A stretch of 64,000 nt of DNA from the NCBI GenBank assembly GCA_964017045.1, contig OZ024807.1, positions 22,730,097 through 22,794,096 on the forward strand, given 5' to 3'. The translations under genes were made by a program, and so were the position numbers. Under the pieces are notes generated by a model. It made no database searches, was not told the origin of the DNA, and saw only the letters and a list, made by a program, of their open reading frames with translations. This DNA is from Omphiscola glabra. Lineage: Eukaryota > Mollusca > Gastropoda > Lymnaeidae. Positions 40,365 to 53,078 of this stretch are shown one piece after another (the stretch's first letter is position 1; the number at the start of each line of letters is the position of its first letter).

Positions 40365-40676
40365 CATAGTTCAAAGAGAATCTATATTCCAAATCACTTT
40401 CATTTCCATTTCCAAAGACTACAGTGTAGTTGGTGAAATAGTCAGGTTGTACATTTGAAAAAATTAAAACAATCGTCCCATTAGGGTTCTGTCCCCGTTG
40501 GTACATAAGAGTATATCCAATGAGAAAAGTATCCGTGTCATGACCAGAATGTCGTAACAGCTTATAGTGGCTTGGTTCAGGATATCCAAAGACTGGTATA
40601 GAGACTTCAAACGATGCCCCAACGTTTGTAGTGAACAAAGATTGGGTTTCATTAGTGACAATTAATTGGAGTGGAC
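40365..40676 (-). CDS. Gene B exon 11, Ig-like domain without the usual cysteines
   Basis: 312-bp exon, phase 1-1, acceptor AG at 40678-40677, donor GTAAGT after 40365. It encodes CPLQLIVTNETQSLFTTNVG, then GYPEPSHYKLL, and ends NYTVVFGNGNESDLEYRFSL. The length, the GYP-P turn and the Y-V-x-N-G pattern near the end fit an Ig I-set or Ig-like fold, but the two disulfide cysteines are not at their expected places. Sequons NET, NYT and NES suggest an extracellular position. It is the last exon I can place with confidence. Confidence 0.82.
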
Positions 40677-41480
40677 CTAATTGGAACATATATATATATA
40701 TATGAGATTGTATTTTATTCTATAAATTTTACTTATTTAGTGCGAATGGTACAAATCGAGAACTTTAACAATACAAAAAGAAATGTTACTATTGAATGTG
40801 TAGTAAAAGACAATGAGAGAGAGAAACATTGAGATAGGGAGGGGGTGAGACATAGATCCATTGAGATAAGGAGAGAGACAAAAAGAACTATATATATATA
40901 TATAGAATAATATTGGAAAGAATATCTGAAAGAGCAAAAAAAAAACAATTTAAAGTGATACTATGAATTAAAGATATATAGAGGGGAAGGAGATGTGTGA
41001 TGTTGAAAGAGAGGGCGATACAGTGATATTACGATACTCGAAAAATAAGAACAATGATATAAATATGGAGATTTAAAAATCGAAGAAATAATACATATAA
41101 GGTCTAATTTAGTTGACTATTTTAGAATGCGTCTGATAGGAATAACTGAAGAGTATGGGGGAAAAACATAAGTGAAAAACATAGACGCGACTGAGAAAAG
41201 TTTTAATTCTTGAAATTTAAAAAGAATGGTGCTTATGTTAAATGGCAAAGTGTGAAATCCAGACATTTTTTTCCCCTAGGCAATGTGTATAAGACCACCT
41301 TTATTCACACGTTTACTAGAATAATAAGAAGTATTCTGAAGCTAGTCTGCCACGAAATAGCAAATTTTATAATTACATACAAAAGTAAGTAGCATATAGA
41401 CAATTTAACGGCATTTTATCATTTACATTTCACAATTGCTCAACTTTTTCTAGTTGGTTTTACTTTAAAAAAATTATTTT
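40677..41480 (-). other. Intron 10 of gene B, 3' part
   Basis: AT-rich with several short TA runs and purine-rich gagagag stretches. The hydrophobic minus frames near 40733-40948 follow these low-complexity runs and are not kept as exons. Confidence 0.5.
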
Positions 41481-43570
41481 AGCTTTTCTAATTTTTACTT
41501 TGTTTTCCAGTGCTTAACTGACTCCACTTTCTTATGTGTCATATTAAGAAGCTGAGGGAACTGAGAGGGGATCACGGATTTCTGAAGTGGGATATCATCC
41601 GCAAACAAGTGATATACCATGTAAAACTTTTTGATCACTGCCCCCAGGGGCAGAACGTACATATTGAAAAGCACCGGGCCTAAGACCAAACCATGGGGTA
41701 CTCCTAATTCAATAATACATTTTTTGGAGGTCAAGCGGTTTGCGATATCTGATTGGATCAAATTTTTCACAAAGGAGCGGAACCATCTCAGGACGTTATC
41801 GGTGAAACTGATCGTATTTTGCAGACGTTGGAGAAGTATGCCGTGGTCAAGCGTATCCAACGCTGCTGATAGATCCAGTAACGACAGAAGGGATAACTGG
41901 CCCTAACCACAAGACGACAGAAGCGCGACACAGGGCTGTCTCAGTAGAATGATGCATTCTGTATGCTGACTGAAAAGCCTCAAACAAGTCACAGTGAGTG
42001 AGATTATCCAGAAGATGTCGAAGAACGACCCTCTCTAAAATCTTTAAAAAATTGTAGATTAGAGACTGGGCGATGATTTTCCAACAAATTAAGGTCGATA
42101 TTTCCTTTCTTTAGCAGTGGAGTAACAACAGCCTCTTTAAAAATGGATTTATGATAGGTACTATTTCGTCCAAACATTCATACAACAGACCTGCCGGAAG
42201 AGTGTCAAGCAAACATGAATTTCAGTCAACCAGGATGTTTTTTACATGCGATTCATTGACCTCCAAAAATTCGCTCATACGAGCGCCGTTAAATGACATG
42301 AAAATGGGAGCATCTGTGCAAATGTCAAGTCTCGCCCTGATCTTCTTAACTTTCGTAACAACGAACTCATTTAGATTGTCTGGCAGATCCGCTAAAGCAA
42401 TGTTCTTTGGCAAAGATGTGTCCTTCTGTTTACCGGTTAGCTGACCCACAATACGATATAAGTCTCTATTTGAGCTGCAATATACAATCCGGTGACTGCC
42501 ATATTAAGTCCTAGTTGCAAGGACCAACTTCTTAGTTTGTTCCTTGTTTTCAACAAAGATTGTTCGGTGCACGGTCAAGCAAGACTTCCGCCATTTGCGT
42601 TCTGCACGTCGCTGCTTCGCGTCCCTCTATTTCGGGTGTGAGCCATGGAGCGAAGGGCGGTCCGTAACGCGCCGTGTAGACAGAGGTGCATGTTTGCCTA
42701 AAATAACTCTGAGGCCACTGTTGTAGTCTGTTGCCAGATCTTTTTCGCTGTACCGGAGGGCGGCGACGTCAAATCTAAATGCCACCAGATCTATCCTTCA
42801 GAGGTCACGGATTTGACTGTGCACAGAAGGCGCCCTGGCTTCCTCAAATCAAAGTCGAAGGTTACTAGGAAATTATCAGAAATGAGTTTGTCCTCAATTA
42901 TGAGGTTGAAGAACATAGCTCCAATATCCTCTCTGACAACCTGGCAATCTAGAATTTGACCCCGCTTCTGTGTCGGGACTCTGACAAGCTGAGTCATTCC
43001 ATGTGTGTCAATAGCTTATTTTAAGGTCGTCACATAGCTGTGGCTATTGTAATCAAAAATGGCCGTTTGTGTCGCAGATTATGCTGATGTTGTTGTTTGT
43101 GGAGGCGTACGTGTCCGGAAGCTGAAAAAAGTCAGCAGTTAACTGACAGATCTTCAACTTATTCCGCCTGTATATGCACAGAAACATTATCGCTTAGTCA
43201 CCATAGTTAAGTTGCATCTTGCACATCTCAAATGAAACTAACTAGTCTGATTTTGAGAACGTCAGACTAATTTTAGGGAGCTCCTGTAAAGGACAATACC
43301 AACGCCACTGTGCGATTGCTTTGGGCAAGAGTGAAGGACGTAATTTCTTGCTGCTTGACCTCATCTCCAACATGTTTAAGCCACGTTTCAGTAATGAACA
43401 CAAGGTCAGCCTTGATGAACACAAGGTCAGCCTGGATGAACACAAGGTCAGCCTTAATGAACACAAGGTCAGCCTTGATGAACACCAGGTCAGCCTTGCT
43501 CTCTAAAACAAGATCGCACACCTCAAATGCCTTATTCCTGCATGACTGGGAATTGAAATACAACACCCCG
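41480..43570 (-). mobile_element. CR1/jockey-like LINE relic (endonuclease and partial reverse transcriptase)
   Basis: On the minus strand, 43566-43273 gives the endonuclease start (FNSQSCRNKAFEVCDLVLES, ITETWLKHVGDE). 42997-42791 gives its end (RGQILDCQVVRED, LISDNFLVTFDFDLRKPGRL). 42449-42222 lies between the two domains. 41860-41495 has the reverse transcriptase core (DTLDHGILLQRL, GVPHGLVLGPVLF, LFADDIPLQ). Frames are interrupted and the C-terminus is missing. It sits in the 4.7-kb intron 10 of gene B in the same orientation. The ITETWL segment is preceded by an expanded KADLVFI repeat. Confidence 0.85.
43396..43500 (-). repeat. 21-bp repeat (5 copies) within LINE endonuclease sequence
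   Basis: The unit aacacaaggtcagccttgatg is repeated in frame. On the minus strand it gives five successive KADLVFI or QADLVFI heptads just before the conserved ITETWL motif, where one copy is expected. The length is a multiple of three, so the frame is kept. Confidence 0.85.
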
Positions 43571-43583
43571 AAATGTCGTTATT

Positions 43584-43890
43584 GCTGCTTCACAGCCAGC
43601 TGGCAGTCAACAACAACTAGATTTGATCTCGTCACAGCAGGCTGGCAGCCAACAACAACTAGATTTGATCTCGTCACACCCAGGCTGGCAGTCATCAAAA
43701 AATAGATTTGATCTCATCATAGCAGGCTGGCAGACAACAACAACTAGATTTGATCTCGTCACAGCAGGCTGGCAGTCAACAACAACTCGATTTGATCTCG
43801 TCACATTAGGCTGGCAGACAACAACGACTAGATTTGATCTCGTCACATCAGGCTGGCAGTCAACAACAACTAGATTTTATCTCGTCACGT
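43584..43890. repeat. 42-bp minisatellite, 7 copies
   Basis: The unit begins gctggcagtcaacaacaact and continues agatttgatctcgtcacagcag. gctggcag falls at 43599, 43641, 43684, 43725, 43768, 43810 and 43852. Long open frames on both strands across it are repeat translations. Confidence 0.88.
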
Positions 43891-43947
43891 CTTGTCGAGG
43901 CGGTGTGAAATCATACGCTTGAGTTTGTGTTGTTTTATAAAACTGGC

Positions 43948-44172
43948 TTATAGAATGGCGTTAGGCGGACCTTTGTGTGGTCGGATTATAGAATGGCGTT
44001 AGGCGGACCTTTCTGTGGTCGGATTATAGAATGGCGTTAGGCGGACCTTTGTGTGGTAGGATTATAGAATGGCGTTAGGCTGACCTTTGTGTGGTCGTCT
44101 TATAGAACGGCGTTAGGCGGACCTTTGTGTGGTCGTCTTATAGAATGCCGTTAGGCCAACATTTGTTTGGTC
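43948..44172. repeat. 38-bp minisatellite, 6 copies
   Basis: The unit begins ttatagaatggcgttaggcg and continues gacctttgtgtggtcgga; starts lie at 43948, 43986, 44024, 44062, 44100 and 44138. It directly borders the second LINE fragment. Confidence 0.88.
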
Positions 44173-44950
44173 GGATTCTGCCAGTGGAAATAAACCATGA
44201 GATATGTAGGCATTTTTTATGGTACCATAAAACATTCCCAGAGATCGGTCCAGAGTTGCGTGGGGCAAGTAACGTACTTGATGTATGTTTGCATGGATTC
44301 ATCCAGTGACAATTGATTAAAGTCCCCCATAACAAGACGATCAGAGTCTGTGCTTTATGTTTCAAAATCATGGATTACATCCAAAAGTCTCACAGTAGTC
44401 TGCTTCTTGATATCATTTGGTGGAATGTAAGTGAGGATGATATAGATTTGGGTTAACTCCTCAGGTAGATAAAATAACCTTAAAGTGATGAATTGTAGTT
44501 CTATGTCAGGTGTACAGACTACATGTTTCACTTTACTGTTGTTACAGTAGGTTTTTGTAACATATAGTGCCAATCCTCCTCCCTTGGATTAGCCTCTGTC
44601 AGTTGTTCCATCGGCACGGAAATTGTTAAATTCGTCCAATGCCGAATATGTTACCGTTTCGTTAAGCCTTGTCTCTGTCTGGCATATTAAAGAGCTTTCG
44701 CGAAATTGATAGCAGTGCTTACATTAATCCAGTTCATCAATCTTGTTACATAGTGATCTACCATTTCCCAAAACAACATGTGGAAGAGAGCCCCGCTGTC
44801 GTCTGTTTCTGCATTTCACATGAATGCCTCCCCAACTTCCCCGCTTTCTTCGCCTCAGTCGTGAATCGGTCGCCATTTGTTGTTGACATGGCGGAAGTTT
44901 ATACAAATGGCGGAAGTGACATTTTTTATACTAGGCTGAGTGATTTGATA
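44173..44950 (-). mobile_element. LINE 5' fragment (start of ORF2 endonuclease)
   Basis: On the minus strand 44906-44724 reads RRRKRGSWGGIHVK and then SLCNKIDELD, the usual opening of CR1-like ORF2. 44573-44355 reads ALYVTKTYCNNSKV, DIELQFITLRLF and YIPPNDIKKQ (mid endonuclease), and about 44340-44280 continues with the remnant of the next motif. Because a second endonuclease start (FNSQSCRNK) follows at 43566, this fragment and the one at 41480-43570 are probably two insertions of related elements. Confidence 0.75.
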
Positions 44951-45400
44951 TCTAATGTCCAAAATAAAGATGTTTCCACGAAGAGAAACACAAAGAAACT
45001 CACAAGAAAATCGATCGTCCTTTAAGCAACCATTAGAACTTGAGTGAAAATACAATTAAATAAAACGTGTAAAACTGTGAAGAAAGCATAAACAGATGCT
45101 CTGGTGCAATCGAGTCGCCTGCAGAGCCCGGAAGTCCTGCTAATCTATGATATTACCCCACACGTGAATAACGATATCGTCCTAAAAGGAAGACATACAT
45201 ACATTACTAAAAAAATATTATCTTCTTATATTATGTACAGATGCAAATCAATTCAGTCTTTAAATAGACTGAGTTGACATAGTGTAGCACGGTTGGCAAT
45301 GTGTGCATGGCTAATGTATTTTACACTATTACTAGAATCGTCAGGCAATGTATAGAATACGTGTATTGCACACTTTGCCTGTAACATATCTAAGACTTAC

Positions 45401-45676
45401 ATTTCACAAAGATTTCAAGATGCGACTCCAAAACTTTATTGAAGTATTCTTGTCTAGCCAAACACGAGTAAAGACCACCGTCATGGCATGATTCTATTTT
45501 GAAAATAAAATCATTTGATGTAATGTACAATGTTTCATCTCTGCTAACTTGAAATATTTTTACATCTGGATATGGGTATCCGGACGTATGACATTCGAGT
45601 GTGACGTATCTTCCAACTTCTACTACATTCACGGGATGGTGTCCGCTGGCTGTGAAATTCAGACTGTCAGCTTCAA
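45401..45676 (-). CDS. Gene B exon 10, Ig I-set-like domain
   Basis: 276-bp phase 1-1 exon (acceptor AG at 45678-45677, donor GTAAGT after 45401) encoding one Ig domain. VEVGRYVTLECHTSGYPYPD carries the B-strand cysteine and the GYP-P turn. CHDGGLYSCLARQ carries the F-strand D-G-Y-x-C pattern. The tryptophan of the C strand is replaced (KIFQV). This is the clearest Ig domain of the gene and supports reading the neighbouring exons as Ig-like. Confidence 0.9.
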
Positions 45677-45716
45677 CTAAAATAAATATGACTACATTCA
45701 CACAATGCATCACTTA

Positions 45717-45991
45717 CGTATATGTATGTATGTAAAACAAAAACAGATGTGTGTATGTATGCATGTATATATGTATGTATGCATGTATGTATGTATGTTT
45801 GTATGTATTCATGTAAGTATGTGTGTATGCATGTATATTAGTATGTATGTAATACATTTATATTTATATATGTATGCATGTATGGATGTATGAATGTATA
45901 TATGTGTGTATGTACGTAAATATATAAATGTATTTATGCATGCCATATATGGTATGTATGTATATGTATGTATACATATATTTATGTACAA

Positions 45992-46034
<43 letters not shown>

Positions 46035-46060
46035 ACTATATAAATGTATGTATGTTGAGA
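45717..46060. repeat. (ATGT)n microsatellite with a TA run
   Basis: Imperfect tatgtatg repeats with a pure tatata run near 46001-46024, in intron 9 of gene B. The frames 45705-45893 and 45809-46147 are translations of it. Confidence 0.9.
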
Positions 46061-48195
46061 TAGGTGAATGAATGTAAGAATGAAGTTTGAAGCGCTAAGT
46101 AAAGCCAATTGACTGATATGAAGAGAAATTTTTGAGACTAAAGGCAAGGTTTAGGACAAAAATAAGGAGAACAAAGTCAGAGGAAACTAGAAGTAAATGC
46201 TGGAAATTTTTAAGGACGACTTTGGCCAAGAGATGAAATTCTCAATTTGAACAAAAGTACACACAAAATATTTCTAGCAAAATTATAATTTTTTTATAGA
46301 AATGATACACATAAGTGTTTTAAATGTTCCTCGCTCATTCTTCTTTCTAATAACATCAAAACATATCATGTCAATGAATGAAGAGACTTTAAGAACTTTT
46401 GTCTAGTGACGTCTATTAGATGGGAAGTTTACGTCATCCCGCTGCAAGAACAGAGAACAAGCAATTGGGAACAAATACATTATTTTCCTGACTTAAGAGA
46501 GTTAATGGCAACTTAATTTCCTCGACAAATACAATAAAAAGACGACATAAAAAACCTAAGCACAACATGGATTCAATATGCACTATATGCTCATAGAATA
46601 ATGCCGCGATCCCCTTCACATGAAACAGATGAAATACATCTATACCCTATAATCACTTCCTCGTGTAGAGGTATATTGCTCTTTTAAAACTGACGACTTC
46701 ACACCTCTTAATGTCAAAAGTTTATTTTCAAGAACAGTTTAAAATAGTCGACGTCTTGAATAGAACCATCTCTAAATGAGAACAACGGGAGCTGAGCAAC
46801 AATGAAATATACTGTTTTAAAAATACGATAAACGTCAACTCTACAGAAACGAAAAGAATGGGGGGGGGGGGGGTTAATTGACACTGAGCTGGCTTAGAAG
46901 TGATTTTTTTTAAAAGCTTATCTTAAATTATTTATATTAGAATTCATCAAGAATTATATTGAAAAAACAAATCGTTGATATCATAAGCGTTAGAATATAA
47001 CTTTAAAAATGTTAGCACTGTAATTTTAAGACTCTTACTGCTGTAAAAGGCAGCGATACCACGCTCTATGTCGATTTATAAAAGGTGCATTGATTACTAA
47101 AATAGATTTTAAATGTAGCATTTGTGTTGATTTAATTATTTACAATTACGGTCATAATTTGAGTTATCAAGTAAAATAAATAAAAAATATTAAAAATACT
47201 GACAAAAAAGAATTACATACAAAAAGAGGGCAAAAATCGAAAGATATAAGACGGACATTTAATATCAACAAAGAATTTGCAGTTCAAATTATTTTTTTTT
47301 AACACTGTCAAAATTTGTTTCATGTAAGACAAAGGAATTCCTATTTAAAGATTGTGTTTTAGCTGAATATTCCACATGCAACTATTTATTGCCGTTGTAT
47401 ATTTCACAGACCATTAAGAGAAATCAGAAAAACATGGTTAGCTTGTGGGAATCTATGATTCCTATGTATTACCATATCGAGAAAAAATTTATGTTAATAC
47501 TATGTTTTGGCATTGTCTAAATCTATGGATCCAGGATGGTAGGTAGCTAAAAGATGGTCGTCACCAAACAGAGAGCATTAGAGATACAAACAACTAAGTC
47601 TATGATTTATTTAAACGCTTTTTTGTGACATCTCTGGGATGTATGTCTATGATAAATAAACGTGTAAAAGTGAATCACCAGCGCGTGGAGTGGTAATTGT
47701 TGTACCGGGTAAATTACTCATCAGTACCGATACTGGCCGACACGTAAAGCTTTGGACTTTTTCTGGAAAAGAAAATATTTTATCAGAAAGCTAGAATTTA
47801 ATCAGACAGTGAAAGTGATATAGTTTTTGTATTGATACTTCAAAATATTTTAATTTAAATATTTTTTTTTTTTTTTAAACACAAGATTATTCATTTATAT
47901 TTATAATGGTTTCTTCTCAAGAATAGTCAAATAATGATTTTCTTCTATTTACTTAAAAAAAAAAAATATATTTCGCTATAAAAAAATATGAGTTTGTTAT
48001 AAATGTTATGTCTTGAATTGTCGTAAATGCATTTGAAGTGGGATATCTAAAACTGCATAAACCGTAACGAATAGTTACACTTTTTAAATGAGTAAGACTG
48101 ATTCTATGGGCTTACTTGAGAACAAATAACCAAAGCAAAAATCGAAGTTGACATATGTTTAGATGTCCATATATCTGAGTACATTGCATAATTAC
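46061..48195 (-). other. Intron 9 of gene B, remainder
   Basis: Non-coding. G run at 46860-46873. Nothing else recognised. Confidence 0.5.
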
Positions 48196-48414
48196 CAGTA
48201 TAAAACTTGTCAAACGTCAGCAAATCATCCATAATTAAATATGTGTCAGGACTTAGATTCGACGACCACAGTGCTTTGCCTGGTGGGTTTCCTGGATCAT
48301 CTAGTAAGCACCTGCATGTTGTTTGTGGACTTTTCGGTATAAAGTGTTTTCTTCCATAGAGATTCCTCATTAATTTTGTTTCATATTGAGTTTTACAAAA
48401 ATTAAGGCTTTTTA
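48196..48414 (-). CDS. Gene B exon 9, Ig-like domain with GNPPG turn
   Basis: 219-bp phase 1-1 exon, acceptor AG at 48416-48415 (ttacccacag), donor GTAATT after 48196. It encodes LKSLNFCKTQYETKLMRNLY, then SPQTTCRCLLDDPGNPPGKA followed by LWSSN. The C-x-C, GNPPG turn and following Trp fit the B to C strands of a small Ig-like domain. At 73 residues it is short for Ig, and the second half (MDDLLTFDKFYT) lacks the D-G-Y-x-C pattern. Confidence 0.78.
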
Positions 48415-49288
48415 CTGTGGGTAAATCTAAAAAGATATTGTTTTTTTTAATTCAGAAGATAAATTAGTATGAATGAAAAGTTTAATGTATGCAATTTATT
48501 AAAATTAAAATTACTTTTGCCCACTCAAAAAAAAAAAAATAATAAAAAAAAAAAAACAATATAAAAATACTATTTAAAAATAAACCATATATAATGATAG
48601 TAGGTCAATGCGAATCTTTAAAATGTCAATTATTATTTATTTAAGTGATATATCTTAGCACCATAATAGAAAATCATATATTTATATGTACAGTCGAGCG
48701 CCAATTTTCAAAATTATTTGTGACACGGGACGAATCGGACAACCGATTTTTCGGATAAACAAATACATCAACCCAACGATTGATTTTAAAAAGTTAGTTT
48801 GTATAACACAAAACATTCTTACCTTATAGTTTTTCTAGTATCATGCATTTTAAATAAAGCTTAATAACCATACAGAAGTCATTAGATTGATGTCTAATTT
48901 TTTAGACACAAAAAAAAGTATTTGACTTTTCAAAAAAAGACAACTTGACCTAAGACTAAAATCTGAAAACAAAGTTGTCTTTGAAGGCTTTTTTATTCTG
49001 AGATATCAATTTATGTTACACGTTTGCTAAAGACATTATATACGTCTGGTTACTGCGTGCACGGTCTTTCTTTATATAATACGTTGATTCAAAGGGTTCT
49101 TAATAATGTTCGCCATTTGTACACCCGATTCCGTATAATGAATATTGAAAATTGTAGTTTAAATAATTATAAACGACGTGTCGGTAATTTTGGATAACCG
49201 ATAGTTATATTAACTGAAATTTAAATAATGAATGATTAAAAAATGAAAACTCTAATGTACACTGCTATTGATTACATGATGTACTCAC
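48415..49288 (-). other. Intron 8 of gene B
   Basis: Contains a possible small DNA-transposon remnant at about 48690-49215 (starts cagtcgagcgccaattttca; cggataa-type words at both ends), but matching terminal repeats could not be established. Polypurine runs at 48528-48560. Confidence 0.4.
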
Positions 49289-49502
49289 ACAAAACCAATG
49301 GAGACAAAAAGTCATTTGGAAATCGTGTACGATTTCCATTAGTGTCATTGGTTACCATGGTGATACGAAATTCATGAGATCCTATACCCAGGTCTATTGT
49401 TTTCACATAGAGATTGATTGCATAAGTTGTTTGTTCGGTGCCACTCCTATCAGCTTTGTAACGCAGCAAGTGTTTTGTTCCATTGACTTGAACCAAGGTT
49501 TC
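49289..49502 (-). CDS. Gene B exon 8, second half of split Ig-like module 3
   Basis: 214-bp exon, phase 0 in and phase 1 out; acceptor ccacag before 49502, donor GTGAGT after 49289. It encodes ETLVQVNGTKHLLRYKADRS, then INLYVKTIDLGIGSHEFRIT and ends FLSPLVL. The L-G-G/S-HEF and SPLVL pattern recurs in exon 6 (LLGSGYHEFGFT, LTSPLVL), showing the two are repeats of one module. Sequons NGT, NDT and NRT. Confidence 0.85.
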
Positions 49503-52138
49503 CTGTGGACATATAACAAACTGGGCTATTTACACATATACATAACTTAAATTATCTAACCTTCGATAAATAAAGAAAACATGTATATATTTATATATGT
49601 ATACTTACTTTATGTGTGTCTATATGTGTATGTTTGTAAATTAAACGTTGATCTCTCAAAATAAAATCATATAATAGATCAAAACAAATTTGGCATTGCC
49701 ATTCTTCTGACCAACAGGCACTTCATTCATTTTGTCACAATAGCCAAATTACAAAAGATGTAATTAAAAAAAAATGTTTATTATTAAATGTATTGTGTAA
49801 AGATTAAAATAAATTTCACATTGAATGCCTTCGAAGTACATTTAAGTTAAGTTATTTTTGGTATAACATTTTTTTCCTCAAATCATATTGAGACCTTTGT
49901 CCTTTGAAACGTACATTAAAGTAAGCTTTTCATTCTTGTTTTGTTTGATGCACACATCTTAAATAAAATATTTTTACATGCACTCTAAAAAAGCACTACA
50001 CAAACATGATCACATAGTTCAAGGGGGTGCATGAAGTTTGCTTTTCGACTCCTAGCATCTTACAATCGTTGCAGATTTGTTATACTTTTTTTGTCTAATT
50101 GTGTCATACATTAGATGTGTGTGTGTGTTGAATAAAGAATCATAACTTATTTGTTCTTGTTGTTGTTGTTTTTTTTGTTGTTGTTTTCTTTTAGTTTAGC
50201 CTTAAAGCATAATTTAGTGAAACTTCCTCCCTATGTGGTTTGGCGCGTTTACAATAATAACAAAGTCTCGAGGGGAAAAAATTTAGTCTTCAGAAGTTTT
50301 CGTTTTTAAAAAAACATTATTTACATCTTGTATATTCAGTAATATCGTCTTAATTAAAAAAATAAATAAAACGAAACAAAACAAAACCCCCCCAATAATT
50401 ATGTTTGTTTTTTTTAAAACTGACATCAGATATTGGCTAGACCTATGTCATTTTGTTATGTTTCTTTAGTCCCTGCAAGTCGCTATGATTTTCCTCAAAT
50501 ATTTCGAAATCAGATTTACAGTTTAAAACTTGTATATGGAGTTAAAAAAATGTATTTGTGCTGTAAAAGCAACATTAATAAAATAAAGATTTGGGCACCG
50601 TGCTGGACACTAAGTAAACACATGCGTGTTGGTCTCACTTGGTATACACGCCTTTTATTATCATTTATAAAGTATTATTGGATTTTAAAAAAAAATGATA
50701 TTTACAAATGTTGTGCATGTTTGTTTTTTTTTTATTCTGGCCGGGGGGGGGGGGAGGGGTACAAAATACATAAGCAAGTTAAATTTTTGATTTTTGAACT
50801 TAAAGGGCCAGTTTAAAAAAAACAACATGTTTCTTCGTTATCCAACCTAAAATACTCATGGCTGTAAAATAATAGAGATTAAGTTCATTTGGAGCGAAAG
50901 ACACCAAAACTAAAAATGTAAAAATAAATATTCATTGGATTCCTGTGAAAGAAAATCATTTGGATATTTATCTGAAAGATTTTGATCAAACCCATATCTG
51001 AGGAATAACAGAATTCGGCCTCATTTAATTTAATAAAATATTTCATTTTTAAATGATAAAAGGGCTGGTCTTCTGACTTTGGGGAATTTTATTTTTTATA
51101 GAACTTATTTTATTAGCATGATTAGTCTTAAAATTAGCTTTTTTCTTTTTTATAATTGAAAATACACTGTGTTCTATTTTAAAGAATTACGGTTCATAGC
51201 ATTTTAAATTAAGTCTGCACATCATTTCGACAAGCAAATATTCCAATGGCTTATTTGGCGAGCATATAGATTTACTAATCTAGGACTTAGTTATCCATCT
51301 AATTTCTTTGCCACCTTAATATAAAATGTTCCTTGTAAAGGGATAATAAAATGATTTAGAGTTAGCCCCGAGGAGCATTTAGTCAAAATTTTGATTGGTT
51401 TATTTTAGGAGAACATTGATGCTTCTATGTCATCATTAAACACCCAGGGAAAAAATGTAATAACATATTTTAAATGATGTATATTGATTATACGATTCCT
51501 AAACAGAAGCTAAAAATTGTCAAGTATCAATTTGACTACTGTCATTGTATAATCACATGGCCGTGTTACACTGTCAAACATTGGCTCTGCATAGAGGTCT
51601 AATGATAAAAATTGTAACCTATCGATTTTTTAGGCGAACTGCTGGTAAAACTTGGTCTCACATTCAAAAACGAGCAGCTGAAAGAAATGGTTGTTGCCAT
51701 TCAAGAAACAATGCACATGGTCCAAAAATAAATTAATTAACTGGGTAAACTGTTCAGAATGCCTGTTAAAAAGCCTGTATCGCCAGCGTACAGTTGCAGG
51801 AAAACCTGATTTTAAGAAACTTAACTGAAATGGAACCGGCTGCAAATTCAAAGTACATGTATATACACAAATTAACAACATTATTTACTTTGTGTTCCTA
51901 TTTCTAGCCATATATACTAATACAGTATAGATTATCTGCGGTTGGTTCATTTGATATTAACATCAATACTATTACAACATTGTCCGTTGCGTATGAATAC
52001 CAAAACTTGTTTGTCGACTTTAATTTATGAGGTTGAACATTGACTTGAACTTTATAAATTGTTCTTGCAAAATATAAGATTTGGCAAATATAAAAATTAT
52101 ACTTTAAAAATAATACATTTTTAAAGTCATTATCTTAC
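49503..52138 (-). other. Intron 7 of gene B
   Basis: AT-rich. G run at about 50742-50757. At 51545-51880 overlapping frames on both strands of lower AT content look like debris of an old element (VAGKPDF-type word on the minus-complement region) but no family can be named. Confidence 0.45.
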
Positions 52139-52275
52139 ATTTGTCATGATCTCATAATCGAAGCCAGCAATATCATCTAAAGTGTTATAATGACATTTCA
52201 CATGGACAGCCTCGTCGTTGAGCTCGTAGTAGGTGCATCCAGGAAAAATAATGTTTGTTGTTACGTCGTTCAACC
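52139..52275 (-). CDS. Gene B exon 7, first half of split Ig-like module 3
   Basis: 137-bp exon, phase 1 in and phase 0 out; acceptor tattcag, donor GTAAGA after 52139. It encodes RLNDVTTNIIFPGCTYYELN, then DEAVHVKCHYNTLDDIAGFD and YEIMTN. It is too short for the open-frame list but fits both neighbours in phase. The C-x(n)-V-x-C pattern parallels exon 5 (SICTFPTVSEGKVNVVC). Confidence 0.83.
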
Positions 52276-53078
52276 CTGAATAAAATCATGAAACTTTAAA
52301 TGATGCAATCAGTCGTTACATTACTATACCCGAAACTGCGGGCTACTTTTACCGCGATGTAAGTAGTTATTAACCAAAGGGACAATACATCAGTTAGAAG
52401 AAACATATAGCTATTACTACGAGGGGATTTTTTTTTCTTGTTTATTTAAATGATTTTTATTTTAAAATGCATTTTATTGAATATATTTATGAGACCGCTC
52501 ATTTAGGAGTATACAATATAATTCACTAAAAAGTCATCAAATATTCAAGGGAAAATGGCGAAAACAAATGTGTCCAAAAAGAATGAGTTTATTTTTTTAC
52601 TGTAACCTTCCGTTAAAAGTGTTTTTTTGTTGTTTTTTTTAACTTGCTAGAGCATCTGCTGATTATGTTCTATTCTGCAACTCTTATCCATTTTACTTCA
52701 ATTTAGAAAAGTAGATTTTACAATGATTTGTATCTGGTGACCATGTAAAAAAATAATTTCCATTAAAAACTTATTGAAAAAATTATATTATTTAATTTTT
52801 AATTTGTTTAATGAAAACTCTTTTATTCGGGTTTTGATATTATCTTTTGTTATTTTAATTAACTTTTTTTTAATACGCATTTTAACAATATATAATTATT
52901 AATTTTCTTTAAATTGTTGAACGATTTTTGTGATTTATTTTTCAACATTTAAACTAAAACGATCAATGAAACGTACATGCATGTATGAAAAATATTGTGC
53001 AAATATTTTGTGTATGCATTTATTAAATATTTCTTTTATTTCAATTTGCAGAGGTTCGGGAAAAGCAGCGACACTTAC
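52276..53078 (-). other. Intron 6 of gene B
   Basis: Very AT-rich, no element recognised. Confidence 0.6.

Noticed and set aside
48690..49215. Pogo/Tigger-like MITE
   Set aside because: Only the left end looks familiar; no matching inverted right end or TA duplication was found.
50433..50816. 127-codon plus frame in intron 7
   Set aside because: AT-rich low-complexity codons with a G run inside, no family resemblance, no splice context.
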